A stretch of DNA of 64,000 nucleotides from Galbibacter marinus (GTDB taxonomy: Bacteria; Bacteroidota; Bacteroidia; Flavobacteriales; Flavobacteriaceae), in contig NZ_AMSG01000007.1 in assembly GCF_000300875.1 (NCBI RefSeq), positions 1 to 64,000 on the forward strand, read 5' to 3'. The position numbers were made by a program, and so were the translations under genes. Below, piece by piece: positions 9,858 to 19,459 of the stretch. Positions within the stretch are counted from its first letter, which is position 1. Each line of letters starts with the position of its first letter. The notes below the pieces were generated by a model, which searched no databases, was not told the DNA's origin, and was given only the letters and a program-made list of their open reading frames with translations.

Positions 9858-10472
9858 TTATAATTTAATTCCCATAAAACTCATAAACCCAATGGCCATA
9901 AGTCCAGTGATGATATATGTAATTCCAAGGCCTCTTAGAGAGGCGGGAACATTAGAATACGTAATCTTTTCACGTATACTAGCAATTGCAAGAATTGCTA
10001 AGAACCAGCCAACACCAGAACCTAATCCATATACAGAAGCTTCTCCAACAGAGGAAAAGTCCTTTTGTTGCATAAACAATGAAGCTCCCAAAATTGCACA
10101 GTTAACTGCAATTAGTGGTAAGAAGATCCCCAGTGCACCGTAAAGTGCTGGTGCGAATCGCTCAACAATCATTTCAACAAGCTGAACCATAAAGGCGATT
10201 ACTGCTATAAATAGAATAAAACTTAAAAAACTTAAATCCAATTCTGCTAAATCCGGGCTTAACCATGACAAAGCTCCAGGCTTAAGTAAATAGTTATCTA
10301 TCATAAAGTTCATCGGCACGGTAATGGCCAGTACGAAGATCACCGCAGCTCCCAATCCAACGGCTGTTTTAACCGTTTTTGAAACTGCCAAATAAGAACA
10401 CATCCCAAGAAAATAAGCAAAGATCATGTTCTCTATAAAAATACTTCTTACAAAAAGATTTACGTATTCCAT
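9858..10472 (-). CDS. nqrE: Na+-translocating NADH:quinone reductase subunit E
   Basis: A hydrophobic six-helix membrane subunit (204 residues). NqrD and NqrE are homologous inverted-topology subunits that together hold an intramembrane iron or iron-sulfur centre. The conserved Cys are visible in the segments MCSYLAV and NCAILGAS, which are the expected half-helix Cys sites. It lies 25 bases downstream of nqrD and 26 bases before nqrF. Confidence 0.96.
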   Translation of the reverse strand: MEYVNLFVRSIFIENMIFAYFLGMCSYLAVSKTVKTAVGLGAAVIFVLAITVPMNFMIDNYLLKPGALSWLSPDLAELDLSFLSFILFIAVIAFMVQLVEMIVERFAPALYGALGIFLPLIAVNCAILGASLFMQQKDFSSVGEASVYGLGSGVGWFLAILAIASIREKITYSNVPASLRGLGITYIITGLMAIGFMSFMGIKL

Positions 10473-10497
10473 AATTTAATGTTTTTAATGCGATTGC

Positions 10498-11217
10498 TTA
10501 TTTTTCGATTAATTTTCTATTTTTTGAACGCTGGAACCAAACGATGACACCTAAAACCAATAAGGCAGCTGGTGATAACAACATTAGTCCATTATTCTCA
10601 TAACCTAGGGCGTATAGTCCAGTGGATTCAGCCAAAGTAACACCTTTGTGTCCCAAGATCTCAATTCCAAATAATTTACCAGATCCTAATAATTCGCGGA
10701 AAAATGCAATTAAAATAAGGATAAATCCATAACCCGCTGCGTTCCCAATACCATCTAAGAAAGATTTCCAAGGGCCATTACCTAAGGCAAACGCTTCTAA
10801 ACGACCCATTACAATACAGTTGGTAATAATTAGTCCTACGAAAACTGACAGCTGTTTACTTACATCATAAGCATACGCCTTTAGCACTTCGTTCACAAGA
10901 GCAACTAAACCTGCTACTACTACTAGTTGGACGATTATACGAATTCGATTTGGAACTAGATTTCGAAGTAAAGAAATCACCACATTACTAGCCGCCATTA
11001 CAGCCATTACAGAAATGGCCATTACTACCGATGGTTCTAACTGAACCGTAATCGCTAGGGCTGAACAAATACCAAGTACTTGAACAGTTATTGGGTTATC
11101 ATCATTAAGTGGATCTGTTAATAACTTTCGGTTTTTCTTTGAGAAAAGTGGCTCTTTTTCCTCTGCTACAAAAAGCACAGTAGGCTCTTTTTCCTTTTTA
11201 TTTTTAATATCAGCCAT
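10498..11217 (-). CDS. nqrD: Na+-translocating NADH:quinone reductase subunit D
   Basis: A 239-residue membrane subunit paired with NqrE. The two half-helix Cys segments LGICSALA and TNCIVMGRLEAF are visible. The N-terminus carries a charged extension of about 30 residues (MADIKNKKEKEPT...) that short NqrD proteins lack, so an internal start is possible, but no better start is obvious. It begins 6 bases after nqrC stops. Confidence 0.96.
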   Translation of the reverse strand: MADIKNKKEKEPTVLFVAEEKEPLFSKKNRKLLTDPLNDDNPITVQVLGICSALAITVQLEPSVVMAISVMAVMAASNVVISLLRNLVPNRIRIIVQLVVVAGLVALVNEVLKAYAYDVSKQLSVFVGLIITNCIVMGRLEAFALGNGPWKSFLDGIGNAAGYGFILILIAFFRELLGSGKLFGIEILGHKGVTLAESTGLYALGYENNGLMLLSPAALLVLGVIVWFQRSKNRKLIEK

Positions 11218-11223
11218 AATACC

Positions 11224-11949
11224 TTAATTTAAAGCTAAATTAGTGTTCTGTTTCTCCAAATAAGAAATATAGTACTCCAAACGCTCATGAATCATATTAG
11301 TTACACCATCACCTGTGATAGTAGCACCTGATATTGCGTCCACCGCGTTATCGTCTTTATCATTTCCTCCTGAATATCCTTTTTGAACGTTAATACCGAC
11401 AAATTCTCCATTAGAATTTTTGATTTTTTCACCGATAAAACGTTCTTGGAACCAATCTTGAGTGATTTCAGCACCAAGACCAGGGGTTTCTCCAGCGTGT
11501 GAAAAAACGGTTCCTTTTACGGTGTTACCATCTTCTTCAAGTGAGATATATCCCCAAATTGAATTCCAAAGTCCAGCTCCGTAAAGAGGAATAACATAGT
11601 AAGTCGAACCATCTACATCAGCCACATAAAGTGGAAAACGTTGTTGATTAGTTTCTTTTTTATACTCCTTAGCAAGATCAATAGCAAATGCCTCTGGTCC
11701 TTCTAATACAACTTCACCGTTAGAATCTAGTGCAAGCACCTCTGTAATGTACTGGTTATAAATTTCTTCAGCCTCCTCTTTCGTGGTTGAAATTTCAATA
11801 GTCGACAAAATGTCTTGCATTTTCTCGATTTTTATATTCTGCGCCTGTAATGGTTGAAGTGAAGTCGCAGCAATTGCCAATGCAGAAGCTACTACCACTA
11901 CCATGATCACGGCGAATATTAATGTATATGCGTTACTTTCTCTATTCAT
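11224..11949 (-). CDS. nqrC: Na+-translocating NADH:quinone reductase subunit C
   Basis: NqrC carries a covalently bound FMN in the periplasm. One N-terminal membrane helix spans about residues 9-29. The flavinylation motif DAISGAT places the FMN-binding Thr at residue 210. The product is 241 residues, a little shorter than the Vibrio subunit. ApbE in this window is the likely flavin transferase. Tightly packed in the operon: 2 bases after nqrB and 6 before nqrD. Confidence 0.97.
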   Translation of the reverse strand: MNRESNAYTLIFAVIMVVVVASALAIAATSLQPLQAQNIKIEKMQDILSTIEISTTKEEAEEIYNQYITEVLALDSNGEVVLEGPEAFAIDLAKEYKKETNQQRFPLYVADVDGSTYYVIPLYGAGLWNSIWGYISLEEDGNTVKGTVFSHAGETPGLGAEITQDWFQERFIGEKIKNSNGEFVGINVQKGYSGGNDKDDNAVDAISGATITGDGVTNMIHERLEYYISYLEKQNTNLALN

Positions 11950-11951
11950 GA

Positions 11952-13109
11952 CTAAGCGGATTTAACAGTTGCAGTCGATACACGTTTCTTTCTTCTCTTA
12001 ACATTAGCTTGTATCACATAATGATCAATCGTAGGTGCAAATACGTTCATCAGTAAAATTGCCAACATTACACCTTCAGGATAAGCTGGGTTGAATACAC
12101 GGATCATGATACAGAAGATTCCAATCAAAATTCCATAAATCCATTTTCCTTTAAAGGTCTGTGCAGCAGATACTGGATCCGTCGCCATAAATACAAGACC
12201 GAAAGCTAAACCTCCAACAAGTAAGTGTTCATACCAAGGAAAATTCATCAGTGCATTTACTCCCCATAAATTAAACAGCAATGCCATAAATGCAGCTCCA
12301 ATAACTCCTCCTAGCATAATTCTCCAACTACCTACACCAGTGAAGATCAATATGGCGGCGCCAACTAAAATCCACAATACAGATGTTTCAGCAACAGATC
12401 CTGGAATAGATCCAGAAAACATTTCCCATACACTATAATGTACTTCGTGATTAGCTGCCAATGAACCTAGCAAGGTTTCACCAGAGATAGCATCAATATT
12501 AGATGCTTCCGATACCCATATTTTATTTCCTGACATGTAAGTCGGATAGGCAAAGAAAGCAAAAGCCCTAGCCGTTAAAGCTGGGTTCAATATATTCATT
12601 CCAGTACCACCAAAGGCTTCTTTACCCAAAATTACTGCGAAAGCAACAGATAGAGCAAGCATCCAAAGAGGTAAGTCTACAGGCATAATCATTGGGATTA
12701 AAATACCAGTGACTAAGAAACCTTCATTGACCTCATGCCCCCTATAAATAGCAAAAATGAATTCAATAGTAAGTCCAACAACATAAGATACAATAATCAT
12801 AGGAAGAACCTTTAGAGCTCCATGTGAAAAAGCATCCCAAAATGTGAACTGTTCACCTAATTGTATAAAATGTTGGTATCCTGAATTATAAATTCCGTAA
12901 ATCAATGCTGGTAATAATGCAATGACAACGGTAATCATCGTTCTTTTTAAATCCACAGAATCCCTGATATGGGCACCCTTTTGTGTTGTGTGATTTGGAA
13001 CGTACAAAAAGGTATCAAATGCATTTACCGCAGGAGCAAATTTCTCCCACTTCTCACCCTTTGCAAAAGGTTTCTTTAGTTGATCTAATTTTTTTCTTAA
13101 GGCGTTCAT
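11952..13109 (-). CDS. nqrB: Na+-translocating NADH:quinone reductase subunit B
   Basis: The large membrane subunit, with about ten helices, which carries a covalent FMN and a non-covalent riboflavin. The flavinylation motif reads DAISGET with Thr212 as acceptor; the usual Ala before Thr is Glu here. The conserved segments GGTGMNILNPALTARAF and FMATDPVSA are intact. At 385 residues it is somewhat shorter than the Vibrio protein. It lies 13 bases after nqrA and overlaps no neighbour. Confidence 0.97.
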   Translation of the reverse strand: MNALRKKLDQLKKPFAKGEKWEKFAPAVNAFDTFLYVPNHTTQKGAHIRDSVDLKRTMITVVIALLPALIYGIYNSGYQHFIQLGEQFTFWDAFSHGALKVLPMIIVSYVVGLTIEFIFAIYRGHEVNEGFLVTGILIPMIMPVDLPLWMLALSVAFAVILGKEAFGGTGMNILNPALTARAFAFFAYPTYMSGNKIWVSEASNIDAISGETLLGSLAANHEVHYSVWEMFSGSIPGSVAETSVLWILVGAAILIFTGVGSWRIMLGGVIGAAFMALLFNLWGVNALMNFPWYEHLLVGGLAFGLVFMATDPVSAAQTFKGKWIYGILIGIFCIMIRVFNPAYPEGVMLAILLMNVFAPTIDHYVIQANVKRRKKRVSTATVKSA

Positions 13110-13122
13110 ATCTCAATATTTT

Positions 13123-14466
13123 TTAACCAACTTCTGTTATCATTACATCTAATGCCTCACGAATGATAGCCTGAGCTTCCAACTTGGAGGTATTCACATA
13201 GTCTATCAGTGCAAAATCCTCTGGAGCCACTTCGTAGATTCCAAGATTTTCCATCTTTTCTATATTAAACACCATACATTCTTTCAATAATTGCATTGGA
13301 TAGATATCCATTGGCATCACTTGTTCCATTTCTCCTGTCACTACTAAGGCACGTTCTTCTCCATTGAGATTTGTATTTACCTTATACTTCTTATTTGGAA
13401 ATAACCAGGACAATGAAGTCTTTGACATACTTGGAATGTTATTATCTTTAAAAGGTAACCATCCAAACATTCTATAGTTATCTCCCTCAGGAATCAATGT
13501 AATCGTGTTATCGTAAAAACCAACAAAACCATCACCAGTAATTCTAGTTCCTGTAAGAACATCACCACTGATAATACGAACATCGGCTGAAATAGCTCCA
13601 ACAATATCTTTGATATTGGATCCTAATTTGAATCTGAAGTACTGAGCTTTAGGAGCTTCAGTTCCAGCTACTGCCACAACACGAGTCGGATCATAGTGTC
13701 CTGTTTTGAACAGCGAACCTATAATGGCTACATCCTCAGGATTGATAACCCATACACGTTCTCCTGCATTAATAGGATCGATGTGATGAATTTGCACCCC
13801 TACGTTTCCAGCAGGGTGTGGTCCTGAAACTTTGTGAAGTGTCACACCATTTACCTGGCCGAAAAATGAAGCTGAACGCTTATCGACAGAAAGGTGTGTT
13901 TTTCCAGAAGTTAGTTTCGAAATCGCATCGATACCTGCCTGAAAATCCTCTTTTCTCTTCTCAAGTATAAACTCAACATCAGCAGCCAAAGGTGCTGTTG
14001 ACATACCTGAAATGAAAATTGCTTTAGGAGTATCTTCTGGGTTCGCTACAATATCGTATGGTCTTTGCTTTATAAAAGGCCAACATCCGCTCTCAAGCAA
14101 ATGTTCCTTAATTTGTTCAGCAGACATTTTTGAAACATCTTTTTGACCAAAATCCTTGAACGTGTCAGTGGCATCGGCATTGATTACCACCTCTAAAATA
14201 CGACGCTTTGCACCTCTTCTGATTTCCTGAATGGTTCCACTAACTGGGGAAACAAACTTCACGCTCTCACTGCTTTTGGAATAAAAAATGGTATCACCAG
14301 CCTGAACTGTTGCACCCTCTTTAACTACCATCTTAGGAGTAACTCTGTGAAAATCCGTAGGCTTAATTGCGAAGAATTTAGATCTTGGCGCTGCGGAAAT
14401 CAATTTCTCTGCCTCGCCCTTCAGCTTAATATCTAAGCCTTTTCTAATCTTAATGTCGTTTGACAT
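13123..14466 (-). CDS. nqrA: Na+-translocating NADH:quinone reductase subunit A
   Basis: The cytosolic subunit NqrA (447 residues), first gene of the operon. It opens with the family's IRKGLDIKLKGEA and contains the barrel-sandwich segment FVSPVSGTIQEIRRGAKRR and the later HPAGNVGVQIHHIDPI. NqrA contributes to the ubiquinone/menaquinone binding region. A promoter with matching -7 and -33 boxes lies about 40-70 bases upstream. Confidence 0.97.
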   Translation of the reverse strand: MSNDIKIRKGLDIKLKGEAEKLISAAPRSKFFAIKPTDFHRVTPKMVVKEGATVQAGDTIFYSKSSESVKFVSPVSGTIQEIRRGAKRRILEVVINADATDTFKDFGQKDVSKMSAEQIKEHLLESGCWPFIKQRPYDIVANPEDTPKAIFISGMSTAPLAADVEFILEKRKEDFQAGIDAISKLTSGKTHLSVDKRSASFFGQVNGVTLHKVSGPHPAGNVGVQIHHIDPINAGERVWVINPEDVAIIGSLFKTGHYDPTRVVAVAGTEAPKAQYFRFKLGSNIKDIVGAISADVRIISGDVLTGTRITGDGFVGFYDNTITLIPEGDNYRMFGWLPFKDNNIPSMSKTSLSWLFPNKKYKVNTNLNGEERALVVTGEMEQVMPMDIYPMQLLKECMVFNIEKMENLGIYEVAPEDFALIDYVNTSKLEAQAIIREALDVMITEVG

Positions 14467-14506
14467 GTTATCTATCTAATGAAATTAGTTAACTCAAAAA
14501 TTCGTG

Positions 14507-14538
14507 CAAATTTAATAATTAAAATAGAGTTTGCACAA
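14507..14538 (-). promoter_or_regulatory. promoter of the nqr operon
   Basis: On the minus strand TAAATTTG at 14514-14507 fits TAnnTTTG, and a TTG at 14538-14536 lies 21 bases upstream of it, the normal spacing for the flavobacterial primary sigma factor. The nqrA start is about 40 bases downstream. Confidence 0.6.
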
Positions 14539-14633
14539 TAAAACAGGATTAATTTAGACACCTTAAAACAAACAAAACAGCTCTAACTGAATTTGTTTAC
14601 CTTTATGACAAAAATTAAAAACTCAATTAGAAA

Positions 14634-15887
14634 GTGAAATTTACCTTTGTACTCTTCTGTATCGGAATTTTTAAAATTGGTTTTTCTCAGATCGTCGAAG
14701 AAAAAGGACCACCAGAAAATATTAAATCCATCATTTTCAAATCAGATAAGCAGGGAGATCAATTCCCAATTGTAAAATTGGGACAAACCATACAGCTCTC
14801 CTTTGATGACCTATACGCAGATGAGATGGACTACTATTATCGTATTGTTTATTGCAACTACGATTGGACGCCATCACGTCTTTTAAAATCACAATATTTA
14901 GACGGTATTGATGATCTACGCATAACAAATTACGCCAACTCCTTAACAACCCTACAACCTTATACCAACTACCAATTACAACTGCCTAATTCGCAAACAA
15001 AATTCAAAATTACAGGGAATTACGTCCTAGAGGTTACTGATAGCAAAGGAGAACTACTATTCTCGCGTCGTTTTGTGGTTTATAAAGAATCTGTTCAAGT
15101 TGGCCTAGCTGTAAAAACCTCCAAAGACGTCAAGAATTTAGATAAAATGCAGCGTTTAGAAATCATAATAGATGCTCCAGATTTTGAGCTGATTAACCCC
15201 AAACAGGACGTAAAGGTTATCATTTACCAAAATGGAAATTTTAACCATAGTATTAAAGATGTTTCTCCTCAATTTATTTCGGGCAGTCAACTACTATATA
15301 GATACGAAAAAGAAACTTCTTTCGAGGGCGGAAATGAATACCTATGGTTTGATACCAAAGAAATACGAACAGCAAGTAATTCAATCGCGATGGTTGAGTC
15401 AAAAAATAGGTACTATCACTATTTATACCCAGATGAAATCAGAAAGGGCCAACCTTACACCTACAACCCAGATATCAATGGTGACTTTGAAATTCGAACC
15501 ATAGATGCTGGCGCGACCAATTCTGACCGTGAAGCGGATTATTCTTTTGTGTATTTTAGCCTCCCATATAACAATGAGATTGGCCTGGATAATATTTATG
15601 TTTATGGGAAGTTTAACAATTACCAACTCACCGAAGAAAACAGACTAAAGATTGATCAGGAAAATCAATTACTGCAAACTCCCATACTTTTAAAACAAGG
15701 TTTTTACAACTATAAATACGTAAAGGTGGGAGACAAAAATCAGATCGTTGATTACAACTATGTAAGCGGAAGTCACTGGGAGACCGAAAACAATTACACA
15801 GTACTAGTTTATTACAGAGAATTCGGAAAAACTTATGACAGTGTAATTGGCATGGGAAGTGCTAGTTCTCAGACAATTTCGAATTAA
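14634..15887 (+). CDS. type IX secretion system Plug protein (DUF5103)
   Basis: A 417-residue exported protein starting at GTG 14634, with a signal peptide to about residue 19 (GFSQ). The N-terminal domain with ADEMDYYYRIVYCNYDW and the C-terminal beta domain with YVYGKFNNYQLTEENRL match the DUF5103 family. Its Flavobacterium member is the Plug that closes one side of the SprA translocon of the T9SS. The protein is placed in the periplasm at the outer membrane. It is divergent from nqrA. Identification is from remembered family sequence. Confidence 0.82.
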   Translation: MKFTFVLFCIGIFKIGFSQIVEEKGPPENIKSIIFKSDKQGDQFPIVKLGQTIQLSFDDLYADEMDYYYRIVYCNYDWTPSRLLKSQYLDGIDDLRITNYANSLTTLQPYTNYQLQLPNSQTKFKITGNYVLEVTDSKGELLFSRRFVVYKESVQVGLAVKTSKDVKNLDKMQRLEIIIDAPDFELINPKQDVKVIIYQNGNFNHSIKDVSPQFISGSQLLYRYEKETSFEGGNEYLWFDTKEIRTASNSIAMVESKNRYYHYLYPDEIRKGQPYTYNPDINGDFEIRTIDAGATNSDREADYSFVYFSLPYNNEIGLDNIYVYGKFNNYQLTEENRLKIDQENQLLQTPILLKQGFYNYKYVKVGDKNQIVDYNYVSGSHWETENNYTVLVYYREFGKTYDSVIGMGSASSQTISN

Positions 15888-16141
15888 AAACGTTAAAGTT
15901 GGAATTCTAAATTTATTTTTTTCTAGAAGGTAAGATCCATTCAATAATTCATAACCTATTGATTCTGTTGTCATTTAGTCTACTAAATCGATAGGTAATA
16001 TTGTAAATAAGACCTAACACGGTGAATTATAGGACGAAAAGCAAGGTAAACAATTGTTAAAATAGTAAATGATAAAACAATTTTTACTAATTTAGCATCG
16101 TTATTAGATCACAAGGTCCCGATTAAAGAGATTGAAAAGAC

Positions 16142-16528
16142 ATGATTACACAAATAACCAAAGGCATAAAAATTACAGTCAAAACTAGTTTTGAAGGCAC
16201 CTTCTTCAAAAACTATAAGATGCACTTTGCTTTCGGTTATTGTATCACCATTGAAAATCAAAGTAAAGACTCGGTCCAACTCACCACTAGACACTGGCAA
16301 ATTTTTGACGCTCTTAATAGAGTAGAAATTGTCGACGGCGAAGGGGTTATTGGAAAAAAACCAGTGATTAAGCCAGGTGAATCATACAGTTATAATTCAG
16401 GTTGTTTATTAACCTCTCCTATCGGCGCTATGCGAGGGCATTTTAATATGATTAACTTTACTTCAACTAGAAGGTTTCGAGTTCTTGTGCCAACTTTCAA
16501 ATTACATGCGCCATTCGCGTTAAACTAA
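16142..16528 (+). CDS. apaG: ApaG domain protein (Co2+/Mg2+ efflux-associated)
   Basis: A 128-residue single-domain ApaG protein, an immunoglobulin-like fold. Characteristic strings are FAFGYCITIENQS, VQLTTRHWQIFDA and PGESYSYNSGC followed by TPIGAMRG-like SPIGAMRGHF. ApaG is linked to cobalt and magnesium tolerance in enterobacteria, but its molecular role is not settled. It stands alone, 254 bases after the Plug gene and 90 before the P5C dehydrogenase. The 254-base gap holds no gene I can see. Confidence 0.9.
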   Translation: MITQITKGIKITVKTSFEGTFFKNYKMHFAFGYCITIENQSKDSVQLTTRHWQIFDALNRVEIVDGEGVIGKKPVIKPGESYSYNSGCLLTSPIGAMRGHFNMINFTSTRRFRVLVPTFKLHAPFALN

Positions 16529-16577
16529 AGGAAAACCTTTAACATAAATTTGCTTTTTAAACCTATAGGCTTTTTAG

Positions 16578-16585
16578 TACCTTTG
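16578..16585 (+). promoter_or_regulatory. -7 promoter element for P5C dehydrogenase
   Basis: TACCTTTG fits TAnnTTTG, 33 bases before the start codon. The nearest TTG upstream (16550-16552) is 25 bases away, somewhat long for a -33 box. Confidence 0.45.
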
Positions 16586-16618
16586 ATTTTATATTTAATG
16601 CTATAAATCATAAAGAGT

Positions 16619-18250
16619 ATGGGAAAAGGCTTTTTTCATGTCCCTAAGGCAGTGAACGAACCGGTTAAATCATATGCACCGGGTTCACCTGAAAGAGCGG
16701 CTGTATTAGAACAGTACGATCAGTACTTCAACAGTACAGTTGATATTCCAATGTATATTGGAAGCGAAGAGGTCAGAACGGGTAACACCCAACCACTGTC
16801 CCCTCCACATGACCACCAACATATCGTTGGGAAATATCATTTGGCTGATAAATCGCTTGTAAGTAAAGCTATTGCCAATAATCTTGAAGCCAGAGGAAAA
16901 TGGGCTGCCCTTTCTTGGGAGCAGCGCGCAGCAGTATTTTTAAAAGCAGCAGAACTGATCGCAGGTCCTTATAGGGCTAAAATCAATGCAGCTACAATGA
17001 TTGCGCAATCGAAAAATATTCATCAAGCAGAGATTGATTCTGCCTGTGAATTAATCGACTTCTTGAATTTCAACATTGAGTTTATGTCCAACATATACCA
17101 AGACCAGCCAAAATCGGAATCTGGTATTTGGAATCGTGTTGAGTATAGACCTTTAGAAGGTTTTGTTTACGCTGTTACTCCATTTAACTTTACGGCTATT
17201 GCTGGAAATCTTCCAGCTAGTGCAGCTATGATGGGGAATGTGGTACTTTGGAAACCTAGCGATAGTCAGATTTATTCTGCAAAAGTAATCGTGGACATTT
17301 TCAAAGAAGCTGGACTTCCCGATGGAGTAATCAATGTAGTGTATGGTGATCCTCAAATGATCACAGATACCGTACTTTCAAGCCCTGACTTTGCAGGAAT
17401 TCACTTCACAGGTTCTACCAGTGTATTTAAATCCATCTGGAAAAACATTGGTAATAATATTGACATCTATAAATCCTATCCAAGAATCGTTGGCGAAACT
17501 GGAGGAAAAGATTTCATTATAGCCCACCCAAGTTCAAATCCTAAACAAGTAGCTACAGCTATTAGTAGAGGAGCATTTGAATTCCAAGGTCAAAAGTGTA
17601 GTGCTGCATCAAGAGTTTATCTTCCAGAATCTATTGCTTCACAGGTATTGGATTTTGTAAAACAAGACGTTGAATCATTCAAAATTGGTGCTCCGAACCA
17701 AATGGAGAATTTCATTACAGCTGTGATTCACGAAGGATCTTTTGACAAACTAGCTAGTTATATTGATCAAGCAAAAGAAGATGCAGATGCTGAAATTTTT
17801 GTAGGTGGTACTTACGACAAATCCAAGGGGTACTTCATTCACCCAACGGTAATTGTCACTACGGATCCTAAGTATAAAACAATGACCACTGAGCTTTTCG
17901 GACCTGTGGTTACAGTCTATGTATACAAGGACGATCAGTGGGCTGAAACCTTAAATTTAGTTGATACAACTTCAGAATACGGACTTACAGGCGCGGTCTT
18001 TTCAAATGATCGCTATACAATCGAGGAAGCTACAACTGCGCTTCAAAACAGTGCTGGTAATTTCTATATTAATGATAAGCCAACTGGTGCTGTTGTTGGT
18101 CAACAGCCTTTTGGAGGTGCTCGCGCATCTGGAACCAATGACAAGGCAGGTTCAGCACAGAATCTACTTCGTTGGGTTTCTCCAAGATTGATCAAGGAAA
18201 CTTTTGTTACTCCAGTAGATTACAGATATCCCTTTTTGGGCGAATCATAG
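16619..18250 (+). CDS. pruA: L-glutamate gamma-semialdehyde dehydrogenase (P5C dehydrogenase)
   Basis: Oxidises glutamate semialdehyde (from pyrroline-5-carboxylate) to glutamate with NAD+, the second step of proline breakdown. The aldehyde dehydrogenase catalytic Cys327 (GQKCSAASR) and Glu293 (GETGGKDF) are present, and ITAVIHEGSF and GGARASGTNDKAG fit the P5CDH subgroup. At 543 residues it is the single-domain type, not fused to proline dehydrogenase. Proline dehydrogenase is not nearby. It ends at a good terminator. Confidence 0.94.
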   Translation: MGKGFFHVPKAVNEPVKSYAPGSPERAAVLEQYDQYFNSTVDIPMYIGSEEVRTGNTQPLSPPHDHQHIVGKYHLADKSLVSKAIANNLEARGKWAALSWEQRAAVFLKAAELIAGPYRAKINAATMIAQSKNIHQAEIDSACELIDFLNFNIEFMSNIYQDQPKSESGIWNRVEYRPLEGFVYAVTPFNFTAIAGNLPASAAMMGNVVLWKPSDSQIYSAKVIVDIFKEAGLPDGVINVVYGDPQMITDTVLSSPDFAGIHFTGSTSVFKSIWKNIGNNIDIYKSYPRIVGETGGKDFIIAHPSSNPKQVATAISRGAFEFQGQKCSAASRVYLPESIASQVLDFVKQDVESFKIGAPNQMENFITAVIHEGSFDKLASYIDQAKEDADAEIFVGGTYDKSKGYFIHPTVIVTTDPKYKTMTTELFGPVVTVYVYKDDQWAETLNLVDTTSEYGLTGAVFSNDRYTIEEATTALQNSAGNFYINDKPTGAVVGQQPFGGARASGTNDKAGSAQNLLRWVSPRLIKETFVTPVDYRYPFLGES

Positions 18251-18289
18251 ATATTAGGACTTCTTATTATAGAGTTCTTATTAGAGCAG

Positions 18290-18318
18290 AAAACCTCAGT
18301 GAAAACTGGGGTTTTTTT
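18290..18318 (+). terminator. rho-independent terminator after pruA
   Basis: A 10-bp stem AAAACCTCAG/CTGGGGTTTT with one G-T pair and a 6-base loop, followed by T7 in total. Confidence 0.85.
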
Positions 18319-18370
18319 GTGTATATCACTAAATGTCAGTATAGCGCAATGTTAATTTAATGTTATGTAA

Positions 18371-18401
18371 TTGTAAATTTAATGTTTCTTTGCTAACTTT
18401 G
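18371..18401 (+). promoter_or_regulatory. promoter of the 82-residue gene
   Basis: TTG at 18371-18373 and TAACTTTG at 18394-18401, spaced by 20 bases, form a full Bacteroidetes-type promoter. Its position decides the start codon of the gene below. Confidence 0.65.
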
Positions 18402-18425
18402 GGTGAATCACTAAAAACAATTACA

Positions 18426-18674
18426 ATGAAAGCCGATGAAGACAAAGTAGTGTTAAGTGTCACGTATTCCATCTTAGATCCGTCTTCGGATAAGTCTAAA
18501 ACAAAACACTTTTACGCAGCCTCTAATAAGAAAAAATTAAGAGCTAAGATTAAATCTTTTGAAATGAGTTTAAAACCTCAGAAAACGAATTCCTTTTATC
18601 AGCGCAGTAAGGCGTATATCAAAAATTTGATAAAAAGTTGGAACTACACTCAAAAAGAAATGTTCAGAATCTAG
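18426..18674 (+). CDS. hypothetical small basic protein
   Basis: An 82-residue protein of unknown function, lysine-rich and without signal peptide or membrane segment. The frame is open from 18360, but the promoter at 18371-18401 lies inside that extension, so ATG 18426 is the likely start. The N-terminal half reads like two beta strands (VVLSVTYSILD), the C-terminal half like basic helices (KKKLRAKIKSFEMSLK). It is convergent with rsmG, with 15 bases between the stops. A nucleic-acid-binding role is possible but only because of its charge. Confidence 0.6.
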   Translation: MKADEDKVVLSVTYSILDPSSDKSKTKHFYAASNKKKLRAKIKSFEMSLKPQKTNSFYQRSKAYIKNLIKSWNYTQKEMFRI

Positions 18675-18689
18675 CTTACTGTAACCTGT

Positions 18690-19325
18690 CTATCCTTTGT
18701 ATTTTATAGGAAGATGGACCACCTTTTTGGTCTGGAAGAAATCTTCGTTAAAATAATCGGAAAGCTCATAAATAGTGGCGCTTTGATACAGCTCAAGTTC
18801 TTGGGTTAAGTCCCCGCCCTTTAGATAAAGGATCCCATTTTTTAATTCGTGTTTAGATTGTTTTTTCACCTTGTTTCTAACCCATTTCACAAAATCTGGC
18901 ATGGAGGTGACTGCTCTACTTACAATAAAGTCAAATTCAGCCTTAACCTTTTCCGCGCGTTTTTGTTCGGCAGTCACATTTTTTAGCCCCAAAGCTTCTA
19001 CCACCTCATGAACAACCTTTATTTTTTTTGCTATAGCATCAATGAGATAAAATTCAGTTTCTGGATAGAGTATCGCTAGAGGAATCCCTGGAAAGCCACC
19101 CCCTGTCCCAACATCCATAATCGAACTACCAGGTACAAAACTTTGTATTTTAGCTATGCCCATAGAATGAAGCACATGTCGCACATATAATTCATCTATA
19201 TCCTTGCGACTAATAACATTTATTTTACTGTTCCAGTCTTTGTACAACGGTTCTAGTTGTTCGAATTGCTGTACTTGTTTTGGTGTTAGGTTTGGAAAGT
19301 AGTTTTGGATTATCTTAAGAGCCAT
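18690..19325 (-). CDS. rsmG: 16S rRNA (guanine527-N7)-methyltransferase
   Basis: RsmG methylates N7 of G527 in the 530 loop of 16S rRNA. The SAM-binding motif GTGGGFPGIPLA and the following LIDAIAKKIKVV are diagnostic, as is ISRKDIDELYVRHVLHS near the N-terminus. The product is 211 residues, the normal size. It is a single gene here and not next to gidA, as is common in Bacteroidetes. Confidence 0.95.
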   Translation of the reverse strand: MALKIIQNYFPNLTPKQVQQFEQLEPLYKDWNSKINVISRKDIDELYVRHVLHSMGIAKIQSFVPGSSIMDVGTGGGFPGIPLAILYPETEFYLIDAIAKKIKVVHEVVEALGLKNVTAEQKRAEKVKAEFDFIVSRAVTSMPDFVKWVRNKVKKQSKHELKNGILYLKGGDLTQELELYQSATIYELSDYFNEDFFQTKKVVHLPIKYKG

Positions 19326-19405
19326 TCTATTACAATATTTTCACAAAAATAGAAAATTAACATTCACTTTTGAATCTATCCGAAGGATATTGGAATTAAT
19401 TATTA

Positions 19406-19413
19406 TACTTTTG
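19406..19413 (+). promoter_or_regulatory. -7 promoter element for the desaturase
   Basis: TACTTTTG fits TAnnTTTG, 46 bases before the desaturase start. No TTG at standard -33 spacing is seen. Confidence 0.4.
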
Positions 19414-19459
19414 CCTCTCACATACCTTTTGAATGTAAGGCATTAATACACACTTCAAA

